DNA of 64,000 nucleotides from Pleodorina starrii (GCA_030267565.1 BRXU01000013.1:62001-126000); one strand, 5' to 3'. Shown: positions 1 to 12,392, counted from the first letter of the stretch. Program-made: numbers and translations. The notes: generated by a model from the letters alone, not told the origin.

Positions 1-802
1 CCCTTTCTTCTCTGCCGTTCGCCGCCCTGCCGTCGTACTTTTTGCCCTTCCGTATCCCTTTCTTGTTCGCGCCGCTCCCCCACCCCGCCCTCTTTTGCGC
101 TGCGTCGCCGCCCCAGCTCGTTCGTGGGTTTCCGTGTGTGTTCTTGCCTCGCTTGCCTGCCTGTTCGCTCCTTGCCTCGCTGACATTGCCGTTTAACATT
201 GCTCTTACTCACACCCTTCCTTCGCCTCTTCCCGATTCCTTTCCTCCACTGAGCGCAGGTGAGTAAGCCATCCTTCCTTTTGTGCTGTCCGGGCTGTGCG
301 TCCGTGTTGGTCTTGTGCTGTCGTGTGCCGGTCTGTTTGGGGTTGGTCGGCGGCGACGCGGCCGCGCGCTGGTAACTGCGCTGCTTTCCCCGGGCCGTTC
401 TAATTACCCACCCACACCCACACACGTCCGATAAGCGCCGTAATTTCACGACGGCGCACTTGGTCCTCGTGTCCCTTCCGAACGTGAATACGGCTGATGC
501 TTTATACGGCAGCTTCACGTGAATACGGCTGATGCCTAGTACGGCAGCTAAACTATTTCATTCACGCGGTCGGACTCCTCGGTCAACTCAAGATGAACAC
601 AACAACAACAACAACAATAATAATAACAACAACCCGGTCGTACTTCGTACGGTACACGGGTCGCCGTAACCCGCACCGCACCTCCGCCAGCCACCGCCGC
701 CAAAGCCACCGCCGCCAAAGCCGTCGTCGCCGCCGCCCGCGGCCGCGCTCGTAACAGCCGCCCCCGCCCTCCGTCCCCCGCCCCCCCGCTTCCATCACCC
801 GG
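1..802. other. Non-coding flank with short repeats
   Basis: No convincing gene is seen here. Bases 1-260 are pyrimidine-rich, and a good donor-like GTGAGTAAG follows at about 260. This could therefore be the 5' exon of a plus-strand transcript running left to right, but no coding frame supports it. Bases 482-550 hold two near-identical tandem copies of a 34-bp unit. Bases 597-633 are an AAC/AAT simple repeat. The right part probably includes the 3' UTR of the minus-strand gene that ends at 803. Confidence 0.5.
482..550. repeat. Tandem duplication of a 34-bp unit
   Basis: Two copies, 482-515 and 517-550, both begin ACGTGAATACGGCTGATGC and end TACGGCAGCT. They differ only at a few positions in the middle and at the last base. 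The repeat lies about 250 bp past the stop of the minus-strand gene at 803. Confidence 0.8.
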
Positions 803-2475
803 TCACGCGGCGCGCATCGCCTTCTCCCGCCACTGCTTGCTCTGTCGCTTCTCCGCCGCCTGATGCACCCGGTCCGAAACCTCCGGCCGCACCGTATCCC
901 AGGGCCGCTCCGGCGCGCACTCCTGCACCATAAACTCCAGCGTGACGCCCTCCCGCAGACCCACCGCGCCGCGCCCCTGCGGCCCCCCCAGCAGCCGCTC
1001 AGCTTCCCGCATCGCCTGCATGAACACCGCCGACGTCGCCCGCGCCCCTTCCCGGACAAAACAGAGGTCCCTGCCCGCGTCCAGCATTTCCCGCCGGGCC
1101 TGGAGCGGCGGTAGGAGGGTGCAGAGGGCGAGGGGTGAGCCGGACGAAGTGGCGGAACCCCCTCACACACCAGCCACAGTGGATAACCCCCATGCACCAG
1201 CCACCAGCCACCACATACACACACCAAGGAACGGATGTAGGGGAGGCGGAGGGGGGGGGGTAATCGTTGGTTTGGGGCTCGAAGAGATGCCTGCTCCAGC
1301 CCCGGAGACGGGCCGTGGCGGGACCGCGGCCGTCGGCTGTCGTTTGGAAGTGGGCGTCCGTAAGAGCGGCGGTGGGCCCATGGACGGTTCAATACTAGCG
1401 GAGATACCTACCTACCAGCCCTCCCTACCAGCCCTACCTACCAGCTGTCAGAACACGCGGCTCGCTCCCCTGTGTGTGTGCTCCGCTGCTTGCCTGCCGG
1501 CGCTGTGTGCGCCCTGGGTGGACTGGAGGAAGCGCCCCATTGGATGGAGGAGGAGGAGGACGGCGGCTCCGACGTCAGCACCGGCGGTTGCGGTCTCAGC
1601 AGCTGCCCCCGCAGCGCCTGCACGGTGAGCCAGCTGCTGGACGGCCGGTCCAGCGCCTCCAGCAGCTGAATCAAGCTGTGGAAGGCCTGTCGAGCGGGTG
1701 GAGGAGGAGGGGGAGGAGGAGGGGGAGGGGGAGGGGAGTAACCCGAAGATGATACCGCAGCGGAGGGACGTGGGCGACCGAATATTAACTCAGCGGGTGG
1801 TGGAGGTAAGAGGAGGCCACATCCGGTTACGGTCTGATATAAGATGTGAAGGAGCCGGGTGACAGCGGACAGAGGGCCCCAGAGGAACACGCTGGGCGGC
1901 GCGCTGGGCAGCGTGGCGGGGGGAGGGTTAGAGGGGAAGGGATGGAAGTGCAGCGTCGGCGGGGGTAAGGCTGTGGGCGTGCGCCGCACCGTCCGTGCGT
2001 CCGTGAGTCGGTTCGTGGGAGGAGGGAGGAGGGAGAGCGGCGACACGAACTCTGACTCAGACGGGAGGGGCAGCAGCGGCAGGCCGCGACTGCACGCGTG
2101 TGGTGGACCGCGGGGACAACCAACGAACCAACCAACCAACGGAACCACCAACCGCTGAAAACTACCTACCCACGCACCCACCCGTCGCGCGACCTCGGCG
2201 TCCGCCTCGGCCCGCAGCAGCAGCTTCCGCTGCCTCCTCGCTGTCTCCGCATCATCCTGACCCCCTGCAGGAAGCTGCTGTTGCTGTTGCTGTAGTTGCT
2301 GTTGCTGCCCTGGAGTCGGAGTAGGAGTCGGAGCAGGTGGGGGTGGGGCCGGGGAGGGAAACACAGTCCGCAGGGGCAAGAAGTACCGATCAACCAAGTA
2401 ATGACGGACGATGGTGGCTGCTTTGTTCGGTTGGTCCAAGTGTGGGCCATCGAGGAACCGTCTCTGTCCGTCCAT
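803..2475 (-). CDS. Hypothetical Gln/Pro-rich protein, at least three exons
   Basis: The product is not recognised. The ATG at 2475 opens a 98-codon exon (2475-2182). Its N-terminus is charged and is followed by Pro/Thr and Gln runs, then a helical segment ending LLLRAEADAEVARR before a GTGGGTGCG donor. A middle exon, within about 1790-1570 with unresolved limits, carries a poly-Pro run and the helical segment AFHSLIQLLEALDRPSSSW. The last exon (1099-803, 99 codons) follows a CTCCAG acceptor. It reads as an amphipathic, charged C-terminus starting ARREMLDAGRDLCFVREGAR and stops at 803. Codon composition and splice signals support coding on the minus strand. The first and last exons are firmer than the middle one. 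No catalytic motif or membrane segment is visible. Confidence 0.5.
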
Positions 2476-2913
2476 CACTCAACCTGGCGCCTCGCTCAAA
2501 GCTTGCCCGAAAGAAGGAATTCCTAGAAGATGCCCTGGTCATTCTATTTTCCGTGTGCTTATTTTCCGTGAGGACGAAACCGCGTACTAGAACGAGAAGG
2601 TAGCAACGAGGCCGACTGCCTGCGAGTTGATATACGCCGCAATAAGTATCGCTGAACCGCCAAACAAACACGAAAAGGCGAGAAAACAACGGGGAACAAT
2701 GCTGCGGGGAGCTGGTGTCGTACTTTCATCACTTTCAGGGTGACCAATGTACGGCGCATGGTTTACAAGGTTTACGGCGCAGCTCTCTTCTTGTACGTAT
2801 GCCTTGATTGACTTTTCAGACGGTGCATACTTTCCAAAGCATGCAATGTGCAAGTTGTAAGATGCCTGCGTCAGGACTCTAGGTAGCTGAAGATTCCTGC
2901 GTCAGGACTCTAG
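2476..2913. other. Intergenic stretch between divergent genes
   Basis: Less GC-rich than the flanks, with no supported coding exon. It should contain the promoter of the minus-strand gene starting at 2475 and the unresolved 5' exon(s) of the plus-strand ankyrin gene. A 26-bp direct repeat at 2865-2921 overlaps the first recognised ankyrin exon acceptor. Confidence 0.5.
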
Positions 2914-2921
2914 GCAGCTGA
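2865..2921 (+). repeat. 26-bp direct repeat that duplicates a splice acceptor
   Basis: Copies at 2865-2890 and 2896-2921 both read CCTGCGTCAGGACTCTAGG then T or C, then AGCTGA. The second copy supplies the TCTAG acceptor of the first recognised ankyrin exon (start 2914). The first copy is an equivalent upstream decoy acceptor. Confidence 0.8.
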
Positions 2922-5900
2922 GGCAGCCGGATACGAGGGACAGCCGTTGCACATAGCAGCGGCCGTCGGCCATGTCGAGGTGCGCTGTGTTGGGCAAACC
3001 GCCCCCGTGGACGGCAGCCATGCCCCCCATTCGCCCCATCAGCCTGACAGCTTCCCTGCTCCTCCTCACAAACCACACGTGCAGCTTAATGCTGCCACAA
3101 ACCCAACCCGCCTCTCCATTCCTTCGCTGCGGTACCCGGCTTTTTCTTGACCCGGCTCTCCATTTCCCTCCACTTCTCGTGCCGGCCTGCAGCGTGTTTC
3201 GGAGCTGGTCAACGGCCGGTCCAGCTTGGGGATCACCCCGCTGATTTTGGCGGCGGAGAAGGACGCGGCGGATGCGGTCAGGTACCTGCTCTCCGTGGGT
3301 GAGTGGCTGGTTGGAATCCGGGTGGGGGTCCGGCGGGGGGGAGGCGGCGGGTGTTGGGGTATCGGGTGTGTTCGGTTGAGCTTGGAGAGGAGGGCATGCG
3401 TGCAGTAGTGCCTGAACGGGGTCTCCTTGGCCCACGGAGAGCGGTACCGGTCCTGGAGATGACGATGAGACCGCACCCCGCAACCCGCAGGCGCTGATCC
3501 CTGGCTGGGCGACCACGAGGGCCGCATCCCGGCCCACCACGCGGCCAAGGCGGGGGCCATCCGGGCGCTGCAGATGGGGGCTGAGGGGCGCAGGGGCCGG
3601 TGGACCGGGGCTGGGACAGGGAAGGGCAGGGAGGACTTCAGGGGCCGGTCCAGGGAGGGGGTGCGTGGGGGAGCCGGACTCCCCGGCCCTTCCCCACCTA
3701 CCGCAGCCTCCCAGCCCACACCAGCCACCAGGGCTGTCACTGTCGCTATGGCGGGCACCAACCACTCCCTCACCCCTTGCCTCCCTCCCGCCCTCCCTCG
3801 CGAAGTGAAGCGCCTCTCCCCCGTCGGTCGGTCCCCCCCGTCACGCCCCGCCGATGCCACCCAAGGCTCCTGTCGCCCCGGCGTCTCCCTCGTTATCCCC
3901 CTGCCCCCTCTACATCTCTGGCCGCAAGGTTCGTCTACGCCACGTGGGCCAACCGCCAGTCCGCCATGATGGTGCTCATCGGCTTGGACGCAAACTTCAT
4001 CACCAGATCGGCCGGTGGCGGCAACGGCGGCGGCAGCAATGGCGGCGGCAGCAACAGCGGTGGCTGCAGCGGTGACTGCATCATCATCGCCGTTCTCGTC
4101 CCAAGGTGTGCAGATGTCGTCCGCGCCGGCATCGCCGTCTCCGGAGAAGGCGGCAGTGGTTGGGTCCACGGCGATATGCGGCGCCAGCGTCGCGCCGGCG
4201 TCGAGCATCGGCGTAGGGGCAACGGCGAGCCTTCTTCCAGCGGCTGCCGCCGTGTCCGCGACCACCACCGCCGCCGCTCCACGAACCCTTGTGGCCGCCA
4301 GCACCAGCACCACCAACGCCGCCGCGATGGAGGGAATGCCCTTTGGCGATTTACACGCGTCAGACTCGCCCGGGAAGGCGGCGGCGGCGGGTTTGGCGTC
4401 GCCGCTGCCGCGGCAGAGGGCTCAGACGCCTTCGGATGGCGGCGGTAGCCGTGGCAGCGGCAGCGGTAGCGGTAGCGAGGCAGGCGCGACCCATGGGTCC
4501 TTCCCACAAGGCCACATGACCCCCGAGGAGCTGCAGCGGCGGAAGGCCAGGGAGGAGAAGCGCGCTCAGCGGCGGCTGATGTTCAGTCCAGACGGGGAGG
4601 TGCTCAAGTCGTCGCCAACGCCGCCGCGGCGGCCTGCCGTGGTACCCCAGATCAGCGCCTGGCGCCAGGAGACTTTGGCTCCGCTGCTGTGGCAGCGGCT
4701 CCGGAACCGCCGCCGGTGCCTGCGGCTGACCCGGCGTCAGCGGTGGCGTATGTGGCGGCAAGCGCAGGTGACGTCTGACGTGCCGCCGCCGCTTCCCAGT
4801 CGTCCGACGAGATGGGACGCCAGCAATGCCGCTGCCGCTGGTGGTGCTGGCGGCGGCGGCGTCGCCGCGGAGCGCTTGGCGTCGGACTTGGCGGCGGCGT
4901 CGGACTTGGCGGCGGCGGCGGCGGCAGTCATGCAGGAATTTGCTGACGCCTTGGCCGCTGCACGTAGCCGGGCGTCCGCCGCTACCGCACTGCGCAGCGA
5001 CCCGGGCGGCGCTGCCGCTGTTGCTGTTGCTGTTGCTGCTGCTGAGGCTGAGGCTGAAGCTGAGGCTGAAGCTGCTGACGCTGCACCGGGCGCGGCAGCG
5101 GCGGTCGGCGCCTCCCAGCCCTTCCTTCCGCCACCTCCACCGCCCCCGGCACCACCGCCACCGCCAATGCACGACGGGGCATCCATTCTTCAGCAGCAGC
5201 AGTCGGGCGACGAGCGCACCCGGCTGGACGAGGCAACGCGTTTCGGCGGCGTCCTGCAGCGGCCGGGGCTGCTGGCGGCGCATCCGGGCAGCTGGGAGGG
5301 GCTGCTGATGCGGGCGGAGGAGGAGAGGGCGAGGAGTCATGGGGGCCTAGAAGCTTCGGCTGCTGTCGAGGTGGGGCAGGGTGAGGTTGGTTTGGCGCCC
5401 AGCGGCGCGGTTCGGTTGAGCGCCGGGGGCGGGGCGGGGCGGGACGGGGCGGGGGGTTGGGGGACCAGCACGATTGCACGGGAGTGGGTAAGGGCGGCTG
5501 GCGACTGGGCGGGGCGGGGCGGGGCGGGGCTGGTTCACCTACCATCCAACCAAATCCCATCGCCCTCTGATTGCCCGACGATGATCGCCCTCCGCCTTCC
5601 CGCCCTACACTTGATCGACCGCAAATCTTTCCTCCCTCCCTCCCTCCCTCCCTCCCTCCTCGTCCCGCGCCCTCGCCCCGCGCCTCTCCCGCAGACCGCA
5701 CAACTCGCGCTGATGGGCCTGGCGTCGCTGAAGGGGCAGGAGATGCCGATGCAGCTCTTTGGATTGCCGTACTGCATCATGACCGACCGGCGTGGTGCTG
5801 TACCGGGAGCTCTCGGTAAGACTGCCGTACGCACGCCGTACATACATACGTACATACATACATACATACACAGACGTGGCCTCTCGCGCCGCAGCTTTAG

Positions 5901-6368
5901 GAATCATGGGCCCAGTGCCCCTCCGCCACATTCCAGTCCACTCCACTCCACTCCACTCTGTTCCTCGGGAGGGCCCACCGTGCTGTCGCCTCGTCCACAG
6001 CGCCCCCCAGCTGCACCCGGGACCCCCCCTGGACCCCCCTGGAACCCCTCCACGCCCCCGCCGCCTCCCACGCCCGCAGTGACTCATTCATCTATAAAGG
6101 AGCAGATCACTCCCTGAACCCCCCACTCCCTGAACCCCCCACTCCCTGAACTCCCACTCCCTGAACTCCCACTCCCGCCGCCGCTCCCGCCTGTAGGAAG
6201 TTGGATGCGCGGGAGCTCCGGCCCCGCCCCTCCCACCCCTGGTGGCTGCCAACCTGCTGTTGCGCTGGCTGCACTTCGTCCCGCGGTTCTGGCTGCTGGT
6301 GCCTGAGGAGGGCTGGCTGGGCGCCAACGTGGCGCGGCAGAGGACAGCAGCGGCAGAGGACAGCAGCA

Positions 6369-6405
<37 letters not shown>

Positions 6406-7937
6406 CGCCTTGGGGGCCGTCCTCCCGGCGGACGCTGAGTCACCATCCGCCCGGCGGCAACCAAGTGGACGTGCAGGGCCCCGAGGCCGCGGCCCTGCTG
6501 CTGGTGCTGCTGCTCGCGCAGCCCGCAGTGGTCAGGAAGCAGATGGATGCGTTGTTTCAGCTGCAGGACGGCGACGACGGGGCCGCGGCGGCGCCCGGTG
6601 CCGCGTCGTCCGCGGCGGCGCCCGATGCGGCCACCGCAGCGGCGGCGGAGGCGACGGCGGTGGCGAGCTCGGGAGCCAAGGGCAAGAAGGTGAAGCGGGA
6701 GGGACGGGGCGGTGGGGGTGGGGGTGGGGGACGGTGCTGGTGGGGGTGGGGGTGCGGCGGCGGCGGCGGGTTGAGGAGGTAATGGGGGCTTTTACTGATG
6801 ACCTCGGTGTCGGGCGAGAGTAAGGGCTGTTGTGGTTTGGGTTTTGAGTCTAGCGAGGGTTTCGCGCGTGAGGGGCTCAAAGAGCAGGGGCAGGAGCAGG
6901 GGGGCCCAGTCGGCTTGGCGAGGAGCTACCGGCCTCGCTGCCGCCTGGTCTCCGGCAAAGCCTGGCTTGTCTTGGTCCGACTGTCTGTCTAGGACTGCAG
7001 CACCGTGGCCCCGGGGGGGATGCCCCATCTCCATCCCCTTATCCAGCTCCATCCCACCTGTCGCATGGGGCCATTCGTGTGCGTCTCCAGGCGCGGCTCT
7101 CGTCGCGGCGCTGCCCCCCCCCCAATGCACCCACAGCCCTGCGGCCTGCTACCCTCTTCCCTCATGACCTCATCCCCATCCCAACCCCCCTGGCTCGCCG
7201 CGTCTCGCCCCGCGCAGGGCCGGGCCCACGCGCTGGCGGCAGCGGTGGGAGCCGTCTGCGGGGGCGGTCGGTCGGGGTCGCGATCGTCGGGATGTGGGTC
7301 GGCGGCGGCGGCAGCTCGTGGAGAGGAGGAGGTTTCGGAGCAGCAGCTGCGTCTGCGGCTGTCGGTGCACCGGGGCCACCTCCGTCATGCTCTGTACGAC
7401 ATGGTGGATGTGCCGACCGGCCGCAGCGCAGAGCCGCAGCGGGTCACAATCACGGCGACCAGCAAGTGCGTGAGATTGAGATTGAGATGGGGGGGGGAGG
7501 GGGCCCGGGCAGGCAGGCCGGGCAGGTGGGCGGGCAGGCGTGTGGGCGGGCAGGCGGGCGTGTGGGCGGGCAGGCGGGCGGGCATGTGGGCTGCGTTTGC
7601 TTTCCGCGCAGTTCTAGGTGCAGGCCCAGACGCAGCAGCGCGGTCGGATCATGGGGTCGCGCTGGGGTGCAACACACACACACACACACACACACACGCG
7701 TGTCCACCCAGTCACCCCTCCCATACGCGCCCGCCGTCCGGCCTTGACCTGCCTCGACCTGCCTCGACCTGCCCGCCGCCCCCCGCTGCGGCTATCGTCT
7801 GTATCGCTCCCGCCCCCAGGCTTTCCCAACAGACCAAGCTCGTCCGGAAGGCTCTAGTGGAGCAGCAGGCCCGCGTGTTTGAGCTCCGAGCGCAAGGCGT
7901 GGAGGGCTTGCAGCGGGCACTGCGGCGGGTGCAGCAG
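2914..7937 (+). CDS. Ankyrin-repeat protein with C-terminal coiled coil, partial model
   Basis: Three exons with matching phase encode ankyrin repeats. Exon 2914-2979 carries GQPLHIAAAVGHVE. Exon 3193-3298 carries LGITPLILAAEKDAADAVRYLL. Exon 3491-about 3573 carries ADPWLGDHEGRIPAHHAAK. A further exon near 3930-4010 continues the pattern (FVYATWANRQSAMMVLIGLD). A long Ala/Gly/Ser-rich stretch with a basic segment near 4525-4600 (RRKAREEKRAQRRLM) follows. More exon candidates lie near 5690-5815 and 6240-6700. The end is clearer: 7218-7465 joins 7820-7937 in phase and gives a charged helical region (LVRKALVEQQARVFELRAQG). Ankyrin repeats mediate protein binding, but the partner cannot be inferred. 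The start codon, the Ala-rich middle (competing frames) and the stop are unresolved. Two adjacent genes rather than one are possible. Confidence 0.5.
5634..5663. repeat. CTCC microsatellite in a probable intron
   Basis: Perfect CTCC repeats lie just upstream of a CTCCCGCAG acceptor in the ankyrin gene region. GGGGC tracts (about 5420-5530) precede them. Confidence 0.85.
7672..7697. repeat. CA dinucleotide repeat in an intron
   Basis: About 12 uninterrupted AC units lie in the intron between the ankyrin gene's 7218-7465 and 7820-7937 exons. They are preceded by degenerate GGGCAGGC repeats at about 7508-7590. Confidence 0.9.
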
Positions 7938-8051
7938 GTACGCAACGGAGCGTGGGTTGGTTGGTGGGTTGGTTGGTTGGTTGCTGTTGCGCGTACCCTG
8001 GGATGCCCGAGCGACCGGCAGACGGCTCGGTGCGGGGACGGGGATGGTCGC

Positions 8052-8088
<37 letters not shown>
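8052..8088. repeat. CTGG tetranucleotide repeat
   Basis: About nine tandem CTGG units lie shortly after the last recognised exon of the ankyrin gene, probably in its last intron or 3' UTR. Confidence 0.9.
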
Positions 8089-8091
<3 letters not shown>

Positions 8092-8269
8092 ATGGAAGGA
8101 AGTAGGCAGAAGGTAGGAAGGTATGAAGGTACGGTATCCGTGGGACCGGAGGGCCGCGTCCCGGGCAGCTGCACATCTGCACCGGTAAAGTGCGTTGGCT
8201 GCGTATTCTGGATGGGCCCGTACGGTAGTTGTGCCTTGTCGCTGTCCTGCTAATTTGCTGCCTTGTGGG

Positions 8270-10860
8270 CCGTTTTGTCCGGGTTCCGTGTTGTGGTAAA
8301 CTAAACCTGAGGCCTGAGGGCTTAACTGATGTTTTCAGGGTTTTTATCAAAGCCTTAGGGTATGAAGTTAAGAGACATGTTTTCAATCCTTATAGAGTAT
8401 GAAAGTAAATACATGCTTGCAAATATCCTTGCAAATGTACTATATGGGAACAAATCTCGTGACTTCTTGGATACTATAATCAGCACCTAGAAATTTGTCA
8501 ATGAATTTTTTAATACTATACGGACATGCAGCCCCCACTCAACTATGGCAACAGGCCCTTGTCCTGGACCAGCCCAAACCTTTAAAGGGTCATACCTCCT
8601 CCAAAAAGGGGGATAGTGAGGTATACTAAAAACATATTATTAATCTACTTCTCAGGGACTTTCCAAAGATGTCTTTGTTACTCAATCAAGGAAGACCCCC
8701 CTCATGGTTTTTGGCGTCTGTACGTGTGGGACCTTTCTAATTAAATGCCACTTACCCTTCAACATTGTGAATATATCCTGTATGACCAGCAAAACAGGGG
8801 TCGCATGACCAAACTGGGCTCTGATGACAGCTCCTCTGGATGCTCCATGGGTCCACAGTGTTGCCTGGAGGGACACCAGACATACACCAGCATGGCCGCC
8901 TAAGCATCACACAGCTCCCATTCTATTCATGGACCAATAAAGGGTAGCTTGTATAAATGCAGAAATCAGCAAATGGGTCCCCATCAGCTATCTTAACCCC
9001 AAGCAACAACACAATCAACACACCTACCTTACTCGACCAGTGAATATAATACCTGCTGATGGTCAAATGGGAATGCACTGTCATCACTAAAGGGGACACC
9101 ACAAACAGTTACACCACCCCATGGCAATGCACAATTATAAATCCCCCGTTAACCCCCCCCCCCTCACCCTGAATTGAAAGTAGATGTAGAATAGGCCCCA
9201 CTGAAGGTGAGGAGTCATGACTGGCCTAATAGAACAACTGGTCAGGGCTGTTGAATAATCCTCTGCACCAGTGCACCACGGAGGCTGACAAGACTAATCC
9301 CAGTGGGACCAGATATTGCACATGATCGCCACCTGATGGAACAGCAACAGCAACACAGATGGGACAGAAGGTGACCCAAGGACAATGTCTCCCATAGCAG
9401 CACATCAAAATCAACATTCAGTCAGGTAACCCCGACCAGGACAACCACCCACCATGATAGTACATTATCCAGATTGGCAAAACCTAAGGGCCCCCATTGT
9501 TATGTATCATGGGATGGAAGCCAGGACATACCTAACGGAGTGAAAGCCACCGGGCTGGCAATAGTGTACGAGCGATCCCCAGGGTTATTGTGTCAGCCAC
9601 ATGTTGGCCAGCAAGGTATAAAGATCCATGCTTCCGCATATATAGGTCTGCCGCTTGCCAGAGGTAGACTCTCGTTCATTACAAGCCTCCTCTGCAGCCT
9701 GTGCCTTATTAGTTATCTATACGCCCAGGTGAAACATCCAGATGAGCACTCTTGGTTTGCAGCTGTTGGTGTCTTGCATTGATTGTGAAGGATGCTGCAC
9801 ACCTCCTCCTGTGATATCAGGACAGTGGGGGCACCAACAGAGCACATCCAATAAAGGAAATCCGTTAGTGGAGGCTTATGACTCATCATTGATGACAAGC
9901 CATTATTGATGTTCGTGCTTGGCAACATATGTAACGCATGTATGTATGTAACTGAGCGCTTTGCTTCCCCCCTCGATTGGGCAGTAGCCGACATCGTATG
10001 CCACCGGCATACTGCTCATGTGCGCCACCCTGAAGATCAGCAGCTTTTCGGTGCCAACGATGATACGTGCTCACAACCGTGCACGGGTCGGTCCGTTGCA
10101 CTCTGAGCGGGTGAAGCCGTTCCCCAACCCTACCCAATAGAGCTCACCATACAGCTCGTAAGCATTGACATAAATCTGCCACACTTACATTACGAGCCTC
10201 CGTGCTCCGAGTACTTGATTCGACTGCGGCCCTTCGCATCCCAACTACTGGCCCGCCCTCTCCTGGACACCTCTCCAATGGATGCGCAAGCGGTTGCACA
10301 GTATGACTGTCAAGCCATCCGCCACTGCGGCTCCCTCCTGTAAGCAAGTGCGACAACCGTTCCATGCATGGCCGAGCGAAGCAACACGTCCCTGGCGTTT
10401 CCTGCCAAATGTGCGCTGTAATACAATGACACTATTTGAACAGACGGGTAAGCGCGGAAGATAAACAAATGGCGACGAGGAACGGCAGGCAGGAAGGCAG
10501 GAAGAACCGAAGGGCGGCCGCGACCTTCAACGCACTCACCAGCACAACGCTAGCTCCAAAAATTTGTGACAAGGGGGCCACCAGCATTGGTATTTCACTA
10601 TTACACGATCCGAACTGAGTGCAACCTATCCATCAGGGACACTCGCTACATGCATGCGCAGAGGAATGCCGCACGAAGCAGCGAGCTATTTCGGTATATT
10701 CTGCCGTGACACTACTTCTTATAAAAAATGATAAACAACGCATATAAGCTTCAGCTCATCAAACATAAGACGCTGCTCGAGATGTTCATACATAATATCT
10801 GTAAACGACGAGCTTCAACCGAGTTGCTATCTAAGAGATTTTTGCTTCAAGTGAAAGCTT
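8270..10860. other. Lower-GC gene-poor island, probable degraded repeat DNA
   Basis: From about 8280 the sequence becomes visibly richer in A and T than the coding regions on either side. Stops are frequent in all frames. The longest open frames are about 60-100 codons, without codon bias, repeats or domain motifs. No terminal repeats, target-site duplications or recognisable pol domains were found by eye. The composition contrast suggests old repeat or inserted DNA, but its class cannot be named. Confidence 0.4.
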
Positions 10861-10937
10861 ACAGTTGGGTAACATAAACAAAAGCGGACGAAGTGGACGA
10901 AGCTGCCGCCGTACGGGTCACGCGAGGACGCTCCCAC

Positions 10938-11018
10938 CCGACGACCCTAAATCCGTCATGAGTTCGGCGGTTGGTCGTCCACCTCACACTCGTACCATTG
11001 GCGTCATCCATATCGAGG
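10938..11018 (+). repeat. Left arm of 81-bp inverted repeat
   Basis: It is the reverse complement of 12393-12473 with one mismatch (A at 11012 where the right arm implies G). Identity stops sharply at both ends. Confidence 0.9.
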
Positions 11019-12392
11019 ATAGCGATTCCAAGCACTATTGACATCATATTGCTCGCAATTTTCAAACAACGACGTGCGCATTCAAGCGCTCGCAGAACGA
11101 GCTGCAGCGAACACTATGTAATGTACTTCACACGCCACTATATAAACGCAAACGTGACATTGTGAAAGAGAAATATCGCAAGAACAACATGCGTCCATTC
11201 CCGCATCAACCGGGTCCTGACCGCCCACATAGAAAGAATGGCGTGCTTTCAGCCGTGGCACTGTCAGCCCTGGCAAGCCTACACCTCATCGTGCTGGTGT
11301 TTACAATGGTTATCGGTGGGAGTCAATCGGCCAGAGATCCAGCCAGCTTGAAAGCAGCCATGAAGACCATCCGGGCTACAAACGAGGCTCTTGAGTATAT
11401 TCCAGATACAATCAGCTATGGGTGCACGCCCCAACCACCCCGCCCCCAGGCGTGCCGTCGTGGCGTGACTGAACAGGAGATACCCCGGGCTCCGGGGGCA
11501 ACCCCGGCGCGAGAAGGCGTCCACGCCGGTGTCGCCGGTGTCGCGGCCGCAACCCCCAGCTCCCGCAACTCCCACGGGAACCGGCCCGCCCCGCGCGTAA
11601 GGGAATCCGCGGCCGCCCACGCCCCGCCCACCGTAAGCTCCTTAGCCCCGCCAGCCGGTGTTCCTGCCGCCCGCACCTCCCCCGCCGTGGGCCCACGGCG
11701 GGACCCAGTGCTGCTCTTGTACCCACGGATGCAATGTGGACGGGATGCCTCAGACGGCGCGGCGGGCGAGCATCACCGCTGCGGCGGCCGAGTTGGCGGA
11801 TGAGGCGGGCCTGCTAGCTCCCGGGTAGCATATCATGTGCTGCCGCCCCGCCCCGAGCCCCCGGGCCTCATCGCCTCTCCAGCAAGGCTGACCCCCGCCA
11901 GCGTCAACCCCGCGGGGGCTCCCGCCGACCTCGGCTTTCCCGGCATTTCCCGGAGTTACCGGTCCGTCGCTGCCTCGCTGGCCTCCGCCGCAGGCATCGG
12001 GCCGGTAACCCCCACCCGGGTAGTCGATCCCCTGCTGTAGCTGGTGCAGGAAGCGGTTGTAGGGTCCCGCTCCAGGCCCCCAGGCTCCGGCGCCTGCTCT
12101 CCTGCCCCAGTCGTACCCGTTTGCGGGGCAGATCTGTAGGCGCCGCACCTGCTCCCGTGTCGCCCCGCCCCTGCCGGTGCCGGCCCAGGTCCCGGCCTCG
12201 GGAGGTGGGATCCCCTGCGTTCCCGACGGAATTCGGGTACAGTGCGTGGCTCAGCAAACGGAGTGCCGGTGCCCCGTGCGGTTGCACCTGCCCCCCCTGC
12301 GTGCCCGCCCTTTCTGGCGAGCGCCAGCTGACCCACCGGCCCGCGATCATGCTAGCCGTCCCCATTTGGCCCGTGTTGGGTTCTTCGGTGTG

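Noticed and set aside
42..266. 74-codon Pro/Leu/Ser-rich frame at the left edge
   Set aside because: Pyrimidine-rich sequence gives such frames by chance; no domain and no clear downstream partner exon.
4360..5340. Minus-strand 326-codon Arg/Gln/Leu-rich frame
   Set aside because: It is the complement of GCN-rich plus-strand sequence; the codon content is typical of antisense shadow.
11162..11803. Plus-strand 213-codon frame with a hydrophobic N-terminal segment
   Set aside because: It crosses the boundary from AT-richer to GC-rich DNA. Its second half is Pro/Ala/Arg shadow sequence open on both strands, and no domain is visible.
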